In this document: positions 1 to 11,611 of the stretch, one piece after another
Numbering within the stretch: the first letter of the stretch is position 1
How the letters are laid out: each line of letters starts with the position of its first letter
Origin: Telmatactis stephensoni
Lineage: Eukaryota > Cnidaria > Anthozoa > Actiniaria > Isophelliidae
Length of the DNA: 64,000 nucleotides
Assembly (NCBI GenBank): GCA_029948255.1
Contig: JALIZF010001830.1
Location: forward strand, 806,001-870,000
Reading direction: 5' to 3'
Position numbers and translations under genes: made by a program
Notes under the pieces: generated by a model
The model's database searches: none
What the model saw: the letters and a program-made list of their open reading frames with translations, nothing else
Told to the model about the DNA's origin: nothing

Positions 1-345
1 ATTAGGCAGTGTTTAGACTAGGGGGTGAACTTGGTTAATTTTTACGATGACTGGTAATTATTGTTTTAACGTGTCTGTAGTCAAAAGCCTTGTTTACACG
101 ATAACTTTTTATGACACGCCACTCTTAGATCTTGTTACGCGGACCAATCATTTTGCGGTATTGCATACTTGGCCATACATATCAGGCCTACAAATTTTCT
201 GTTCACACGATAATAATTACGGGCGCCGTGCCAAAAACAATGGGCCCGCGTGCCCAGAAAAAGGGTGTCGTGCACTAAATAGGTTGTCAGTGTAAACAAT
301 CGGGCTTATCACTCAAGTGTAAACATGGCTTTACTTAACAAAAAT
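1..345. other. Non-coding stretch upstream of the first visible exon
   Basis: I see no convincing exon here. Because the first visible exon of the dehydrogenase gene begins with an intron acceptor at 689, this stretch is probably part of an intron of that gene. The open frame from 47 has no recognisable domain. Confidence 0.5.
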
Positions 346-522
346 ATTCCATTTTTCCGTGCGTCTGTACTCTAATAGATGCACAGATGACGTCAAAATG
401 TGCTCAGAAGAAAAAAGTACGTCACGAGACGAAGTCGAGTGGCGTGACTGTTGTTGTTCTCACTACATTTTGACGTCTTCTGTGCATCTATTAGAGTACA
501 GACCCACGGAATCGAAAAATGG
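346..522. mobile_element. Foldback MITE, about 55-bp arms
   Basis: The arm at about 346-402 (key motif GATGCACAGATGACGTC) returns as its reverse complement at about 463-522, around a ~60-bp loop. No coding capacity is seen. A degenerate single arm of the same family lies at about 3048-3112. The palindrome explains the open frames crossing this region. Confidence 0.8.
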
Positions 523-688
523 AATCTTTTTGTTTTATATAATATTCATCGATCGAAACATTTCGACCAATCAGAGCGCGCGTAACATTGACGCCATCTA
601 TGCGTGTGTACGGTAATCACACATGGTTCTCGACCAATCAGAGCGCGCGTTATATACCAATTATTAAATAATTACTTTTCATTCACAG

Positions 689-931
689 GTTTAATTGTAC
701 TACGTGGCCTTGCACCATACCACATTACTAAGTACGGTGTCGAGGCTTTTTCCGATGCCTTACGACGAGAGATGGTTGACTGGAAAGTTAAAGTGTGTGT
801 CGTCGAACCCTCACAGCCTTTTAAGACATCTATTTTTGCCGACGTCGCTGGGAAGAAGCTGGCGTCTTTGTGGAAAGGATTGACTGATGAAATGAGAGAA
901 GAATATGGCGGAGAAGAAGGCTTCCAAAATG
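689..931 (+). CDS. Short-chain dehydrogenase (SDR9C / retinol dehydrogenase-like), penultimate exon
   Basis: This exon encodes the catalytic core of a classical SDR enzyme, a family that oxidises or reduces retinoids, steroids or 3-hydroxyacyl substrates with NAD(P). It carries the active-site YxxxK as YHITK, followed by YGVEAFSDALRRE and VKVCVVEPS, the pattern typical of retinol dehydrogenase 7, 17-beta-HSD6 and hydroxybutyrate dehydrogenase relatives. The acceptor is TTTTCATTCACAG and the donor GTTAGT. It ends in phase 1 and joins the exon at 2297 in frame, giving a Val codon across the junction. The Rossmann-fold N-terminus (TGxxxGxG) is not in the window, so the gene is cut by the left edge. 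Exact substrate cannot be assigned. Confidence 0.88.
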
Positions 932-1618
932 GTTAGTAAAACTTCCAATTCAAAGCATTCTTTCCACTTTTTTATATTCACCAATGAGGTATTGTGAATT
1001 CGAGACAAACCGAAAATGTTCATCGTTATATCCAATATTTAGATAAAGAAACGAGAACATTATTGATGGCGAAACTTTATATTTTGAAATCGAAATTTGT
1101 TTGTATCTCTTGCATAACTGTAAGTGTTTTCATAAAAAAGTTCGTTTTTGGAAAATTCGTATCTCCTTGATTTTTCAACTTATATCCTTCAAACTTCACA
1201 GTTTTACTGATTTTGATGTGCTCTTTCCAGCTATGGTAATTGTTTTTTAAGTTTGGAAACGTTTGGAATTACATGAAAAAGCTGTTAGTATGAAATGGCC
1301 GTGTAGCAATTCACAAAATACGTCATTTACACGTGTAAGCTAAGATTGCAGAATACGTCTTGGTAACAGTCATATTCGCATTCAGCATGAAAAATCAGTT
1401 TAGAATAGTTATGTTACCAGCCCCAAAATGCCTCCAGGTATCTGATTTTTCGAAAATGCGCCTAGTCTAACTTCCTTTGAGAGGAGGGGAGAGGGAAGGG
1501 AAGGGAGCAGGAAAGAAAGAGAGAACCTGCACGCACGCAACCCTGGGTACTTTAATCTTGATATACGGTCGCTGGTGGCCGTAAAGTTTTGTTGTCATTA
1601 TTTTCAATAATTAATGAC

Positions 1619-1890
1619 ATATAGCTATTTCAAAAAAGGTTGATGGGGTGAACGACGAATGGCAATCGGCGATTGATGATTGCACGACCGAAAGGAAATT
1701 TGGGGTAACAAGAATTGCTTCATTTTCATTAATTTAATGCAATGACCTTATTGGACAAAGTGGTCGATAGGTGATTCATATCTCCGCGCCGGATAGCGGT
1801 CTAATAGCGTGACCACAGTTCCTTTCGGTCGTGCAATCACCAATCACCGATCGCCATTCGCTCCATCACCTTTTTTTGACATAGCTATAT
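1619..1890. mobile_element. Inverted-repeat MITE in dehydrogenase intron
   Basis: Arms of about 75 bp: the left arm (1619-1696, containing GCACGACCGAAAGGAA) is repeated inverted at 1819-1890 (TTCCTTTCGGTCGTGC), around ~120 bp. Both outer ends read ATATAGCTAT or its complement. No coding capacity. Confidence 0.8.
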
Positions 1891-2018
1891 ACTACTGACA
1901 TCTAGCGCGTAAGCTATTGATCACACGTCTGCGTGTATTGTGGTTTTGAAAGGTGAATTACAACGGCTGAAATAGGATTTGTAGCTAAAGTTTTTCATTA
2001 AAAAGTAAACTGCGTTAA

Positions 2019-2262
2019 GGTGATGTTACTAAATTAGACAACTTTTGGTGCAATATTTTTGTGTTAAAAGTTGATGGAGTATAATATGACGCAAATAATA
2101 GCAACAATATTGTGAGTTTTTATAGCTCGTTAAAAAACCTGCAACGTATTGCCGCACATACAATTTTTGGCTAAATTCCTTGTGCATGTCGCGCACCATG
2201 TTTTACTAATGTTTAGCGAAATAATGTTACACTAAAAGCTGTAGCCGAATGACACATCACCT
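2019..2262. mobile_element. TTAA-flanked MITE (Kolobok/piggyBac-like) in dehydrogenase intron
   Basis: The ends are GGTGATGTTAC and its imperfect complement ending ACATCACCT. TTAA is present on both sides (2015-2018 and 2263-2266). TTAA target duplications are characteristic of the piggyBac and Kolobok superfamilies. It is one of at least five related elements in the window. Confidence 0.65.
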
Positions 2263-2296
2263 TTAAACGGTATGATTTCCCATTCTTTTCTCCTAG

Positions 2297-2484
2297 TCCG
2301 TAAGAAGATCAAGGACATTGCTGATGGGCCCATGTGCGACGACTTGGGAATTGTCGTGGATGGTATCGTAGATACCGTGACATCACGTGATCCAGCGCCT
2401 CGTTATCTTATTCCATCTGCCAAGATTTTGTCATTTGCAACCGTTTTGCCAACAAGGCTCCAAGATTTGTTTCTTCGCAGTTAA
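2297..2484 (+). CDS. Short-chain dehydrogenase (SDR9C-like), last exon with stop
   Basis: This is the C-terminal exon of the dehydrogenase. The acceptor is CATTCTTTTCTCCTAG and the reading phase matches the donor at 931/932. It encodes about 62 residues, including the family-typical tail PAPRYLIPSAKILSFATVLP followed by TRLQDLFL, then TAA. The region corresponds to the substrate-binding and C-terminal segment of retinol dehydrogenase-like proteins, often membrane-associated on the ER, though that is inferred from the family. A polyadenylation signal lies about 320 bp downstream. The intron between the exons (932-2296) holds two inverted-repeat elements. Confidence 0.85.
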
Positions 2485-2804
2485 CTGTAACGTACGTTTA
2501 CTTATCCTTCGATTCTCTTAGTTTCATGGCTACCATTTCCTTGTCTTTTGAAAGAATGATTTTTTTAATATATTTAGGTATATAACTGTTTTACTGCACG
2601 GAGACATATAACCGCCGGGCTTTTTCAAGTGTAGTACAATAGTACATACGTTTGTACATGTTTATATCACTTAGTGTCAATTGTTCACGATGTATAAATG
2701 AGAGACTAATTGGACAACTGCTGTTCACTGCGCATGATCAGAACAGCTGCCGTCACGTGTGATGGTGAAATCCCTCACGTTACTGATATTGGGCAATGTT
2801 TGAT

Positions 2805-2810
2805 AATAAA
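2805..2810 (+). promoter_or_regulatory. Polyadenylation signal AATAAA of the dehydrogenase gene
   Basis: A canonical AATAAA lies about 320 bp downstream of the TAA at 2484, on the coding strand. Confidence 0.5.
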
Positions 2811-3047
2811 GGTTTTCTGATATTCAAATTATATTGCTCTATATGTTCTATAAACTACTGAATTCGAATTTGACTTTAGTACTCATGATCATATCACTCG
2901 CATTGCTCATGTTGGTATAACTTAATTCAAGATCCCGGATCTTGCTTAGTTATGTTTGATTAATTCTGCGACTACTTACATTTTTTTAACCGGCGATAAA
3001 TTAAGTTTTCACATGGTATTGAGTAATTGTTCTTTATATGGATTTCA

Positions 3048-3112
3048 ATTTTCCGTACGTCTGTACGTATTTTCATAGATGCTCAGATGACGCCATAATG
3101 TGGTAAATTAGA
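3048..3112. repeat. Degenerate single arm of the 346-522 MITE family
   Basis: CGTCTGTACGTATTTTCATA followed by GATGCTCAGATGACGCC matches the left arm of the MITE at 346-522 with several substitutions. No matching second arm is seen beside it. Confidence 0.5.
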
Positions 3113-3166
3113 ACAAAAGGGTACAAGTATTTTAACTCTGAATTTCTCGAGTGGTTTCATGAGAGA

Positions 3167-3590
3167 GACATGGGGGGTTGCCAAAATCCGCAAATCCGCA
3201 AGAAAAATCGTTTGAAACCGCAGATCCTCTTGGAAAATTGTTTAAAATCCGCTTGTATGATTTTTGTAATAAAAGCACTTGAAAACTACTATATTTGTAA
3301 AAGAATGTTACAACAAATGCTATTTATACATTTGCATGCCATGCTTTGATAAAAAGGAATATTGTTAAAGAAAGCGATTTCTCTGACGCCAAGTACGTTA
3401 CACATGTCCGCAAGTAGCATGGCCATATAAATTATAGTTTTCATAGGATCATTTCTTTAAATCCGCAATTTTGACCATTGTGGGTGAATTATTTGCAAAT
3501 CCGTTCTTAAAAATATCATTATCCGATCCGAGAATCCGCACTTAAAAGAAGGCTCAATCCGCCCGGCCTATCCGCAAACCCCCATATGTC
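3167..3590. mobile_element. Inverted-repeat element rich in ATCCGC motifs
   Basis: It opens with GACATGGGGGGTTGCC and closes with GGCAAACC-like complement (GCAAACCCCCATATGTC). The interior repeats AATCCGCA many times, in both halves. No open frame. Confidence 0.6.
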
Positions 3591-3964
3591 CCCCTTCATA
3601 TTGCCATCACTACAGACTGTCGACGTACTTCGCGTAATTGGTCATGTTGCCATAATAGCACAATTATTAACTCATTATATTTTTTAACTCAAAAAACGTA
3701 AGGCTAACATCTTCCCACGTAACCAAGACTTGCTACACGTGATTATCAAAATGGTCACGTTGCTTTGAGCAGAACTAACTAACTACGATATCAGCTGCGC
3801 GCTTAGTCTTTGAAAGAACAAAGAAACTTGCGATATGTAAACGTGACAACGGTTTGTCATTACTAATATACAGATTGTTAAATCGATTATCAATGTGTAA
3901 CTTCGTTTTCTGAATGATTCTTCAGCCAGGGCTATCCCTGACTAAAAGAGTACGGGGATAAGTT

Positions 3965-4400
3965 AATAATAATAATAATAATAATACATTTATATAGCGC
4001 CTATCCAGATCTGTTCTAAGCGCTTTACAATACAAAACAAACCGCGAGGTAGACCAAGAGCTTAGGTTGGCGCCTTTGGCTGCCGCTACACAGTCCATAC
4101 CACGATACTACTCAACATTTTACAATAATTTTAAACAAAATCATATTACAACCACAGCTATTATAAGAAACAACAAAACATAACTCAAAAATATGTGCAT
4201 GATGGCCGTTGGCTCAGTTGAGCTCATCCGCCCTTTGAAAGGTCTTGTTTTTAATCCTGCCTGGGTGTCATGCCACCCTCCTCACCAACAAAAAAGCTGG
4301 TGGGGGAGCCAGTTTAGACGCCGACGACCCGTCCATGTGGCAGGTAGTACTGGGTTACATGTTACCAGTAGCAGGCTCCAGCCTGACCTGACCTGAAGGG
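3965..4400 (+). mobile_element. tRNA-derived SINE-like repeats
   Basis: A TAATAATAA tract is followed by TTTATATAGCGCC and TTCTAAGCGCTTTACA, typical SINE-tail sequence. Then at 4195-4400 a tRNA-like head has an A-box-like TGGCTCAGTTGAG and a degenerate B box. Likely two adjacent SINE fragments. No protein. Confidence 0.5.
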
Positions 4401-5020
4401 ACTTGAAGTACCTTTGGCAAGGACAATTTCTATCTCTATCACCTTTCCCAAATTTTCAATAACACATGTTGATGGAACAAAATTCTGTCCCCAAAGCAAG
4501 TGTCGTTAATAGACCAGTTTCGAATTCCGTTTTGCTCAGGCTAAGCCTCGAATCCAAGTAAAATATTCATGAATTTTAGCAAAAACCCCGTGGAATTCTA
4601 AAGTATTCTCTTTGTTTGTTCATTGCATTCTATCGGACTGTTGCTAAAATTCTATGGAATAAATTTCGCATAATCGAGGCTTAGCCTGAGCAAAGAGGAA
4701 CTCGAAAATGGCGTATTCAAACTGGAATTTTTCTCCATAATGTTTGTTGTTGGCAACCACTGCCTAGCCCGCATTCTTTGTTTGCTTGGTCGTACACTTT
4801 GAATCAAACTTGTAATTTAGTCCGGCCGCCGATCCAATAACACTCGTATATATAGACAACTGGTGCGTACTGTACTTATTTTAAAACTCTTTGCTAAAAC
4901 TAAGTATAAAGCACTACTATTATGGGCCCCTGCGGCAGTGTATAGAGATAATAAAAAAGATGAGTACTGATGGATCAGTAGTACCCAGTGAGTTTCTTCA
5001 ATTCTCTATCTGTCCCATTG
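4401..5020. other. Intergenic; weak inverted repeat around AAGCCTCGA
   Basis: AGGCTAAGCCTCGAATCC at about 4538 recurs inverted (TCGAGGCTTAGCCTGAGCAAA) at about 4675, which suggests another ~200-bp foldback element spanning about 4500-4735. The rest shows no gene. This would be the 3' side of the receptor gene at 5021. Confidence 0.45.
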
Positions 5021-6112
5021 TTATTCTACGGTTGTCAAAGCTGGATTGATGATACCTCTGACGGTACTGGTCACTGTACTGCTTGTGGTGATGGTGTAGG
5101 CAGCTTTGATGGTCACCACTGAAGACAGTCCAGTACGACTAGTGCTGTTCCCCTGCTGATCACTGAAGCTGTGCACAGTATTCAGCCCAACGCCTCGACA
5201 TCGAAATATGTCAATGAACCCCTTTCTAAACTGAGGGTTTAAGATGCCATAAATGATTGGATTGATGCAACTACTGGAATACATGAGGTATATTGACACG
5301 GCGTATATTCCTCGTGGAAGGGACCCTCCGAGGGTTTCGGACAGGCACACGATGGTAACTGGTATCCAGCAAAACACATACCCACAGACAACAGCAAATG
5401 TGGACTTAAGAATCTTGATGTCCGTGATTGAAGTTGTGGCGCAGTGCGAAGCAACATTGCGTGAGCTCTGTTTCACAACTTTGTAAATCTTGTAATAACA
5501 AATCCAGATTGTTATTGTGACGCCGTTGACGAAGACACCCAGGAAGATCACCACGAAGGAAATGTGCCCTTCCCATATCAAGGAACAGGCGACGAATTCG
5601 TGATGGTACTGGTAGTCGCCCCAACCATAAATGGGTGGCAGGGCAAAGAAAATCCCCACTACCCATGCTAGGATACAATATACTGTCACCTTGGTCTTGG
5701 AACCAAACAAATGGTTGTATTTCTTAGGTCGTACAATCTTAAAGTATCTGTTAATGGAAATGAGCGCCATGGTACCAATAGAGGCAGACCCAAACATAAA
5801 CATCGTAAAAGCCTCCAAGTCACAGAGTTCGTGATTGAAAATCCACTTTCCATGATATACACTCACAAACCAGAAAGGCATGTGGAACAACGCCATGCAG
5901 ATATCCGTCCAAGCCAGATTTTGTATAAAAATGTTTGTGGTTGTCTTGAGCCTCGAGTCTCGATTGACAGCGATGACGACAAGGGTGTTACCACACAAGG
6001 CGGCCAGGAGTATTAGGGAGCAGAAAAACAGCTCTACAACTACGCTAGCCTCTGAACGACCAAGTGGATCGGCGGTAGAGTCAGTAGTGTTGATTTGAAG
6101 AGTTTGTTCCAT
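5021..6112 (-). CDS. Class A (rhodopsin-like) GPCR, melatonin-receptor-like orphan, 363 aa
   Basis: A complete single-exon 7TM receptor of 363 residues, at the plasma membrane by family. Visible landmarks: N-glycosylation sequon NTT near residue 8, DPLGRS at 15-20, TM1 GN at 41-42, TM2 Asp70 in LAWTD, conserved disulfide cysteines 97 and 176, NRY at the end of TM3 (121-123), TM4 Trp150, TM6 CWIP (248-251), TM7 NPIIY (284-288), then FRKGF of helix 8 and a Ser/Thr-rich tail. NRY rather than DRY and the TM7 pattern resemble melatonin-receptor-like and opsin-like groups, but the ligand is unknown. It is the most divergent of four related receptors here. The ATG is supported by a 3' splice site 28 bp upstream. 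Confidence 0.92.
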   Translation of the reverse strand: MEQTLQINTTDSTADPLGRSEASVVVELFFCSLILLAALCGNTLVVIAVNRDSRLKTTTNIFIQNLAWTDICMALFHMPFWFVSVYHGKWIFNHELCDLEAFTMFMFGSASIGTMALISINRYFKIVRPKKYNHLFGSKTKVTVYCILAWVVGIFFALPPIYGWGDYQYHHEFVACSLIWEGHISFVVIFLGVFVNGVTITIWICYYKIYKVVKQSSRNVASHCATTSITDIKILKSTFAVVCGYVFCWIPVTIVCLSETLGGSLPRGIYAVSIYLMYSSSCINPIIYGILNPQFRKGFIDIFRCRGVGLNTVHSFSDQQGNSTSRTGLSSVVTIKAAYTITTSSTVTSTVRGIINPALTTVE

Positions 6113-6142
6113 CTTGTATTCAGCGTGATCTCAAAGTAGTCT
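6113..6142 (-). promoter_or_regulatory. 5'UTR end and 3' splice site of the receptor at 5021-6112
   Basis: On the minus strand CTTTTGTTTCAG (AG at 6142-6141) precedes 28 bp of 5'UTR and the ATG. It implies a non-coding first exon upstream that I could not locate. The same layout is seen in the other receptors. Confidence 0.7.
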
Positions 6143-6274
6143 GAAACAAAAGTTCCATGAAGAATAAGTCTTTATCGAAAAACTACAACTTGTCAACAAA
6201 CGTGACCTACTTAACATAAGATACAATAAATAAAAAACATTATATGATTAATTTCTTAAAATAGAATCCGATGC

Positions 6275-6540
6275 GAAGGCCTACTCCGGGGCCATAAGTT
6301 GCGTCTTAAAACGCCTTAAAACGCCTCAAAATACTCAATGTAGCCTAAAGTAGCCTTAGGTTAATTTCAGTTAATTCAACTCTTTTAATAAGTTGCCTTA
6401 AAACGCCTAAAAACGCCTAAAACGCCTTAAAAAACTGCACAAATTTCTCCACATTTTCTTAAAACGCCTTAGAACGCCTTCAATTGCAATATTAAGTTGC
6501 AGTAAAAAACGGCGACTTAAAGACCAGGGATAGGCCTGAT
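6275..6540. repeat. Dispersed repeat rich in TTAAAACGCCT, copy without insertion
   Basis: It starts GGCCTACTCCGGGGCCATAA and repeats TTAAAACGCC about eight times. It ends near AGACCAGGGATAGGCCT. A second copy is at 19845-20318, there interrupted by a MITE. No coding capacity. Confidence 0.75.
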
Positions 6541-7640
6541 AAGCCTGATGTGACTAGATCAATGCCAAACCAAACCAAACCTGCGGCGGTAAGGTGAGGA
6601 AAGAGACATATTTATAATATTCAAAATGTACTTTAAAATATAACTATGTATTAATTAAACTAAAGAAAAAGGCATCTAGTAGTGAAAACAACCTTGTAGA
6701 CTATAAACAATTGTACATAGGTTCTAGTACGCCTGCCTTGATGACCTGGGGAAAACCGTGCTTGTGTAAATACGGCTGTGGGCAACACCATTTTACTATA
6801 AATATACCTTTATTATCACGCCCTAAAAATTCTCCACAAAACTCGGAAGAATGTCTAGTGAGTGTAATACTGAATACTGATAAAGGATGATCTCAGATAT
6901 TTAAGGAAAAAGTAGTACCGATTGACAAATACTAAATTTTTGGGAAGAATTTTTCAACTAAGTTTGAATTATAATCAATAGTTTCAGATACTTTACGGAT
7001 CTCTGATTTCTTAAATTTACTTAAGAAAAAAGCAAAATAAAATATTACATCCAAAAGTTTTTAAGATATCAATTACCTTACAGTTCCATGTATTTGGGAG
7101 TTCTTTCACGTAAATCGTTACTTAAATTCTGTCTCAGTAGAGGCTTCTAGTACGATTAAAACGCCAGACTCATTCACAAGTACCATTACTGAGATATATT
7201 GCGAAAAAAAACCCCAACTTTTTTTTTTGACTCGCAGATGGAAAGGTTCACTTGAGAGCTCGCCCGCGGGAATGAAATAAATGGTTCTCTTTTTCAATAA
7301 AAACCTCCAGGAAACAGCGCAAACTGGTTTTACTATCAAAATATGACAATTTAATCGAGGAAATTTTGCCAAAATTTATCGTCAATGAAGAACTGTCCAA
7401 GTATTTTTACGGAGGCTAATTGATTTGTTTTGGAGAACACAAAAGGGCAAATATTGGGTTGATTGATTAGAAAAAAAGGGCAGAAAAGGCGAAACCTGTG
7501 TGAAAAAACTTTAATTTAAGTGACTGTTTCTTAAGTGCTACCGAAATAAATCTATGGCAGATTTGAAAATAATCAAAAGTAGTGAGTTCACTTTAACCAA
7601 GTTACTCAGTTCTAGCTGAAATGAAGATCGTTAAAAATTA
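6541..7640. other. Intergenic, no gene seen
   Basis: AT-rich sequence with only short open frames without recognisable domains. No RNA gene or clear repeat found. Confidence 0.5.
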
Positions 7641-8354
7641 ATTGAAATATATTCTCAAGTGTATTAAGGCTTGACTATTATGCAAATTAGGAAGTAACCA
7701 TTTTCGCTCATAAAACACGGAGGTTTAAAGATATCGCAAAGATTTCTTGGGAGATGATGTAGATCCACATTATGAAGACTTTCATAGTAATTTTTTTTCA
7801 ATTCATTGGTCACGTGACCTTAAGGCTACAAAAACGTTTTTTTGAAAATGGGGTACACAGAACCTTAACCTATCTCACTGAAATTCACATTGTTATTAGG
7901 CATTTGGCTTAGGTATATGATGCCGTCTTTTAATCGTGTCCATCACTTTTGGGAAAAAAGATATTAGGAAAAAACATATTTTCATGTTAGGTCACGTGAC
8001 CTCTTTTCTAAAATATCTCTTTCCACAGAGTATTTTTTCAATATTAAAAGACGTTGTCGGAAAGAGCATAAAAAAAGAAATAAAATAAGATATAAATTGT
8101 TTAAATCGAAGAAATCCTTGTGTACCCCATTTGTAATCAAAAATTCCAATAAAATAATTCTTTGTAATATGTCACGTGACACTCCCTCAAAGTTTAAAAT
8201 CTCACATAAAGTTTCGACTCATGTATATTCGACAAAATGTATGATTTTTTTTAAAGATTCTGATAAACAACAGACCACGATCATTTTAAAACCTATATTT
8301 TCGAAAATCGGGCCTAAGTCAAGCCTTAATATACTTGAGTTGGATATTTCAATT
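7641..8354. mobile_element. Degenerate 0.7-kb palindromic element with three GTCACGTGAC sites
   Basis: The ends (7641-7676 and 8315-8354) are inverted copies centred on CTCAAG-TATTAAGGCTTGACT. Interior blocks are also mirrored, for example GGGGTACACAG near 7850 against CTTGTGTACCCC near 8120, and CGTCTTTTAAT near 7924 against ATTAAAAGACG near 8043. The palindrome GTCACGTGAC occurs at the centre (7991-8000) and in each arm (7809-7818 and 8171-8180). No coding capacity. Confidence 0.65.
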
Positions 8355-9900
8355 TTGTTAAGTAATTCCCAAGGTATTTTGAATATGATCTTTGGTTGAA
8401 TCGTGTCAAAATTTCACTGCAGTCAAACTCAAGCGAAAGAATTGATTCTAAGTTCCCCTATATAGATGGTAAAAGTGAAAAGTATTTGCATAAAATTTTT
8501 GACATGTTACGTTTTATTGAGTAAGAACTCAGTTGCTCCCAGACCCTTCAAAGACAATTCCTTCTTCTTTGACATTTCAACCATTTCTAATGTAAACTTA
8601 GCCGCTAGATTTACAGTTACAGTTACAGTTTAATGTTGCCATCAAGATTGTTTACAAGATATAATACACATCTACATATATGATATATGGACAATAGCGA
8701 GGTGGGCCCGTGGCTTGTAGTCCGACCTCCAAGATTCCGACCTCCACCTGTTTTTTCGGTAATTACCTTTCACATCTTTTTATCGCTTGCTATCCTTAAA
8801 TATTTCCTTTATATTTGTATATGATAGAATGAAATTGATATTGTAAGGATGTGGTGACATACGGCTTGTATATCAGTCTAAGAATAAATCATTTTGCGAT
8901 CTAATAAGGATACTACTGAGCATGGGGTTGCTTGCTTGGGGCGGTAAAAACAAATACGACACAGAGTAATAAAATAAAATTAATCTAGCAATGATTAAAG
9001 CGAAAAAGAAGATAGCAAAAATCAACATGTGAGTCGAGTGATTATTTGCAAAATACTTAATGTAGAGGTAGTGTGTGTGTGAGAGAGAGTACAGTGTCCC
9101 CCAATTAGTGCGCAAGAGACTTAAATAAACAATTATTTATTTGTTTGTTTGTTTGTTTGTTTGTTTGTTTATTTATTTATTTTTTGATAGTGAAAGATAA
9201 GTCGTTCACCAGGCATTGTAAAATCTTACGCGAAATCACGATATTAACGCACGCTTATTTACGTGATCTATATAGAGAGAATGATTCACTTGACAATAAG
9301 CAAGCAGGCAGTAACTACCGTATCTCGCGTTATTGACTGAGTAGATCTCGGAGTGTGTTTTAATGCATGTTGTCTTTATTTAGTTTTTCAGAAATTTTAG
9401 TTTGATTGTACTTGGCTAAGTTAATTGATAAAAGTCAAATTTAAGTGTTAATCCAAAGTGAAAATTTGAATCCAAAATGACGTTTAGGCCTCCAGTCACT
9501 CATTTGCTCCAATATTGCTTTTTTTAATTAACCAGATCATGAAAGTTGCAAACGTTTAAACTTAAACATCTGCTATAAGAATAAAGATAAGCGACTCAAT
9601 TTTGAATATTATACATTAAGCTTCCTTGCATAAGTATATCTCAACATGCCATTGTGAATGACTCAGCAAAAACCATCCTTTTTATATCACAAATCCCAGC
9701 CGATTCGTTTCGAAAAACAATAGTAAAATGACAAATAAAGTAAGGCATAAACATGTATTCAAAACGTTGACTTCCCTAACGCCAATGAAGTGTTAATTTA
9801 GGGTTTGAGGAGGATATTTTCTAGTTTTTACATACTTAAGTCAAGGCGGGTACGTACCTCGCATGGGACTTCGTGTCCCGTTTGTACCCACCTCTTGGAC
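8355..9900. other. Intergenic with a (TTTG)n microsatellite and a hairpin
   Basis: The (TTTG)n/(TTTA)n tract is at 9134-9183. A hairpin-forming sequence lies at 9846-9892 (GGGTAC...GTACCC outer stem, GGGAC-TTCGT-GTCCC inner stem). No gene is supported. Confidence 0.5.
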
Positions 9901-10035
9901 AGTGCCTTTGTTTTATGTTAAATTTTGTTTTGTTGTTTTTTCTACTTTCTTTATCCTTGTATTTCAATTGTTATTTTTGGTTTCTCCAAAAAAGTTGTGA
10001 AAAGAATGAATTTATGGTACGAAGATAGTGAATTG

Positions 10036-10036
10036 G

Positions 10037-10086
<50 letters not shown>

Positions 10087-10087
10087 A
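10036..10087 (+). repeat. (CAA)n microsatellite
   Basis: About 17 uninterrupted CAA units. The polyglutamine frame across it has no other protein-like sequence and is not called as a gene. Confidence 0.9.
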
Positions 10088-11340
10088 AACACATAGAAAG
10101 GAAACTTTAAAAAAAGTGTAAATTGTTGTAATTTAGTTGAAAAAGACTATGAAAAGGAGGCCAGTAAAAAAGACGTTTTCGAAAGACTAAATATTTAAGA
10201 ATTAGGAAAAATTAAAGAAGTGTGAAAAAGGAAGGAACGAGGTAAAGGTAGTAAATTAGTTGAAAAAAAAACAGACAAAAAGGAGCTCAGTGGGGAAAAA
10301 AAGGAGTTTCGAAAGACCAAACATTAATGGAAGAAATACGTGTGGAAAAGGCAAGTCAGAATGGTATTAATGAGTTATTTAATCACTAAAACAGGGATAT
10401 TCAAAATAAAAATAGAACAGGAACTTAGAGAAATGAAGAAGAAAAGAATGATGAGAGAGAATTAAAAGAAATGGGCGTCAAACTTTGGAGAGAAGTTCAG
10501 GCCACTTGTGAAATAGATTTCAAGAACCTATTTAACCGTTAATTTTTTTTTGACACCGTTGAAAAAAACATTTAAAACTTTTTTACTGTTGATAAACGAG
10601 TACTTACTTTGTTTAGAGAGGAAGTTTGGCTTTGCCCTTTGTCAAAGTAAGAAGGCCAACTAGCCACACTACCTTTTATACTGCAATTCATTCAGTTAAT
10701 TTGCGATAGGCGACTTGTAGAGATTAATAACTGCATCTAAGTTACGTGCACTACATCATAGCTATGAGTCAGTGTAAACACATAAAAATAAATGAACCAC
10801 TATATAAAGCGGAACAATATTCATTTGAGTAAGAGCTAGTTTCTGCTAATGGCTTAATTGCAAAGATTACTACAGCATATATATCATATAAGTGGATGGA
10901 CGGATTCGGCGAAAAAGAACTTATCGAGATGATCTTTGGATTATGACGCAAATCACCACTTTTTAGGTTTTAATTAAAACCATTATTTTTTATTTTTGTT
11001 TACTTTATAATAGACTAAAAGAAAATTGTAAATATCGTTATATCTACTGCCTCCTTTATTGGTTCTTTTTAGTGCAAGTTTGGACTTATAAAATAATTAT
11101 TATAAATATTCCCATTAACTTTCTTTCTAATTAAGATTCGACTTTTTTGTTTTTCTATTTGCTTATTAATCAAGCGAAAGAACTTAAGCTAGCAATACGT
11201 TTTAGTCGTTTTAAGACGAACATTTTTTACGGTTGACGGTTAATTTTTTTTTCCTACCTATTTTTATACCCAAAGTAGTTTTACTCCCACATTTAACACA
11301 GAGTAAATTTGAAAACGCATCCTTTTTTTCCTCGGTTTTG
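10088..11340. other. Intergenic, purine-rich then AT-rich
   Basis: The first 500 bp are A/G-rich on the + strand and the remainder AT-rich. No coding region or RNA gene recognised. Confidence 0.5.
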
Positions 11341-11344
11341 GGAA

Positions 11345-11367
11345 CTGAGACAAAAACAACAAAACAC

Positions 11368-11398
<31 letters not shown>

Positions 11399-11560
11399 CA
11401 AAACAAAACAAAACAAAACAAAACAAAACAAAACAAAACAAAACAAAACAAAACGAAACGAAACGAAACGAAACGAAACGAAACGAAACAAAAAACAAAA
11501 CGAAACGAAACGAAACGAAACAAAGCAAAGTACAGCAAAACAAAACAAAAAGCAAAATGA
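11345..11560 (+). repeat. (AAAAC)n pentanucleotide repeat with AAACG variants
   Basis: Pure AAAAC units run to about 11452, followed by AAACG and mixed units. The long Lys/Thr/Asn and Phe/Cys frames on both strands are repeat artefacts. Confidence 0.9.
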
Positions 11561-11577
11561 TGCATATATGTTATGAC

Positions 11578-11578
<1 letters not shown>

Positions 11579-11610
<32 letters not shown>

Positions 11611-11611
11611 G
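11579..11611 (+). repeat. (CAT)n microsatellite
   Basis: Ten CAT units; the polyhistidine frame is an artefact. Confidence 0.9.
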
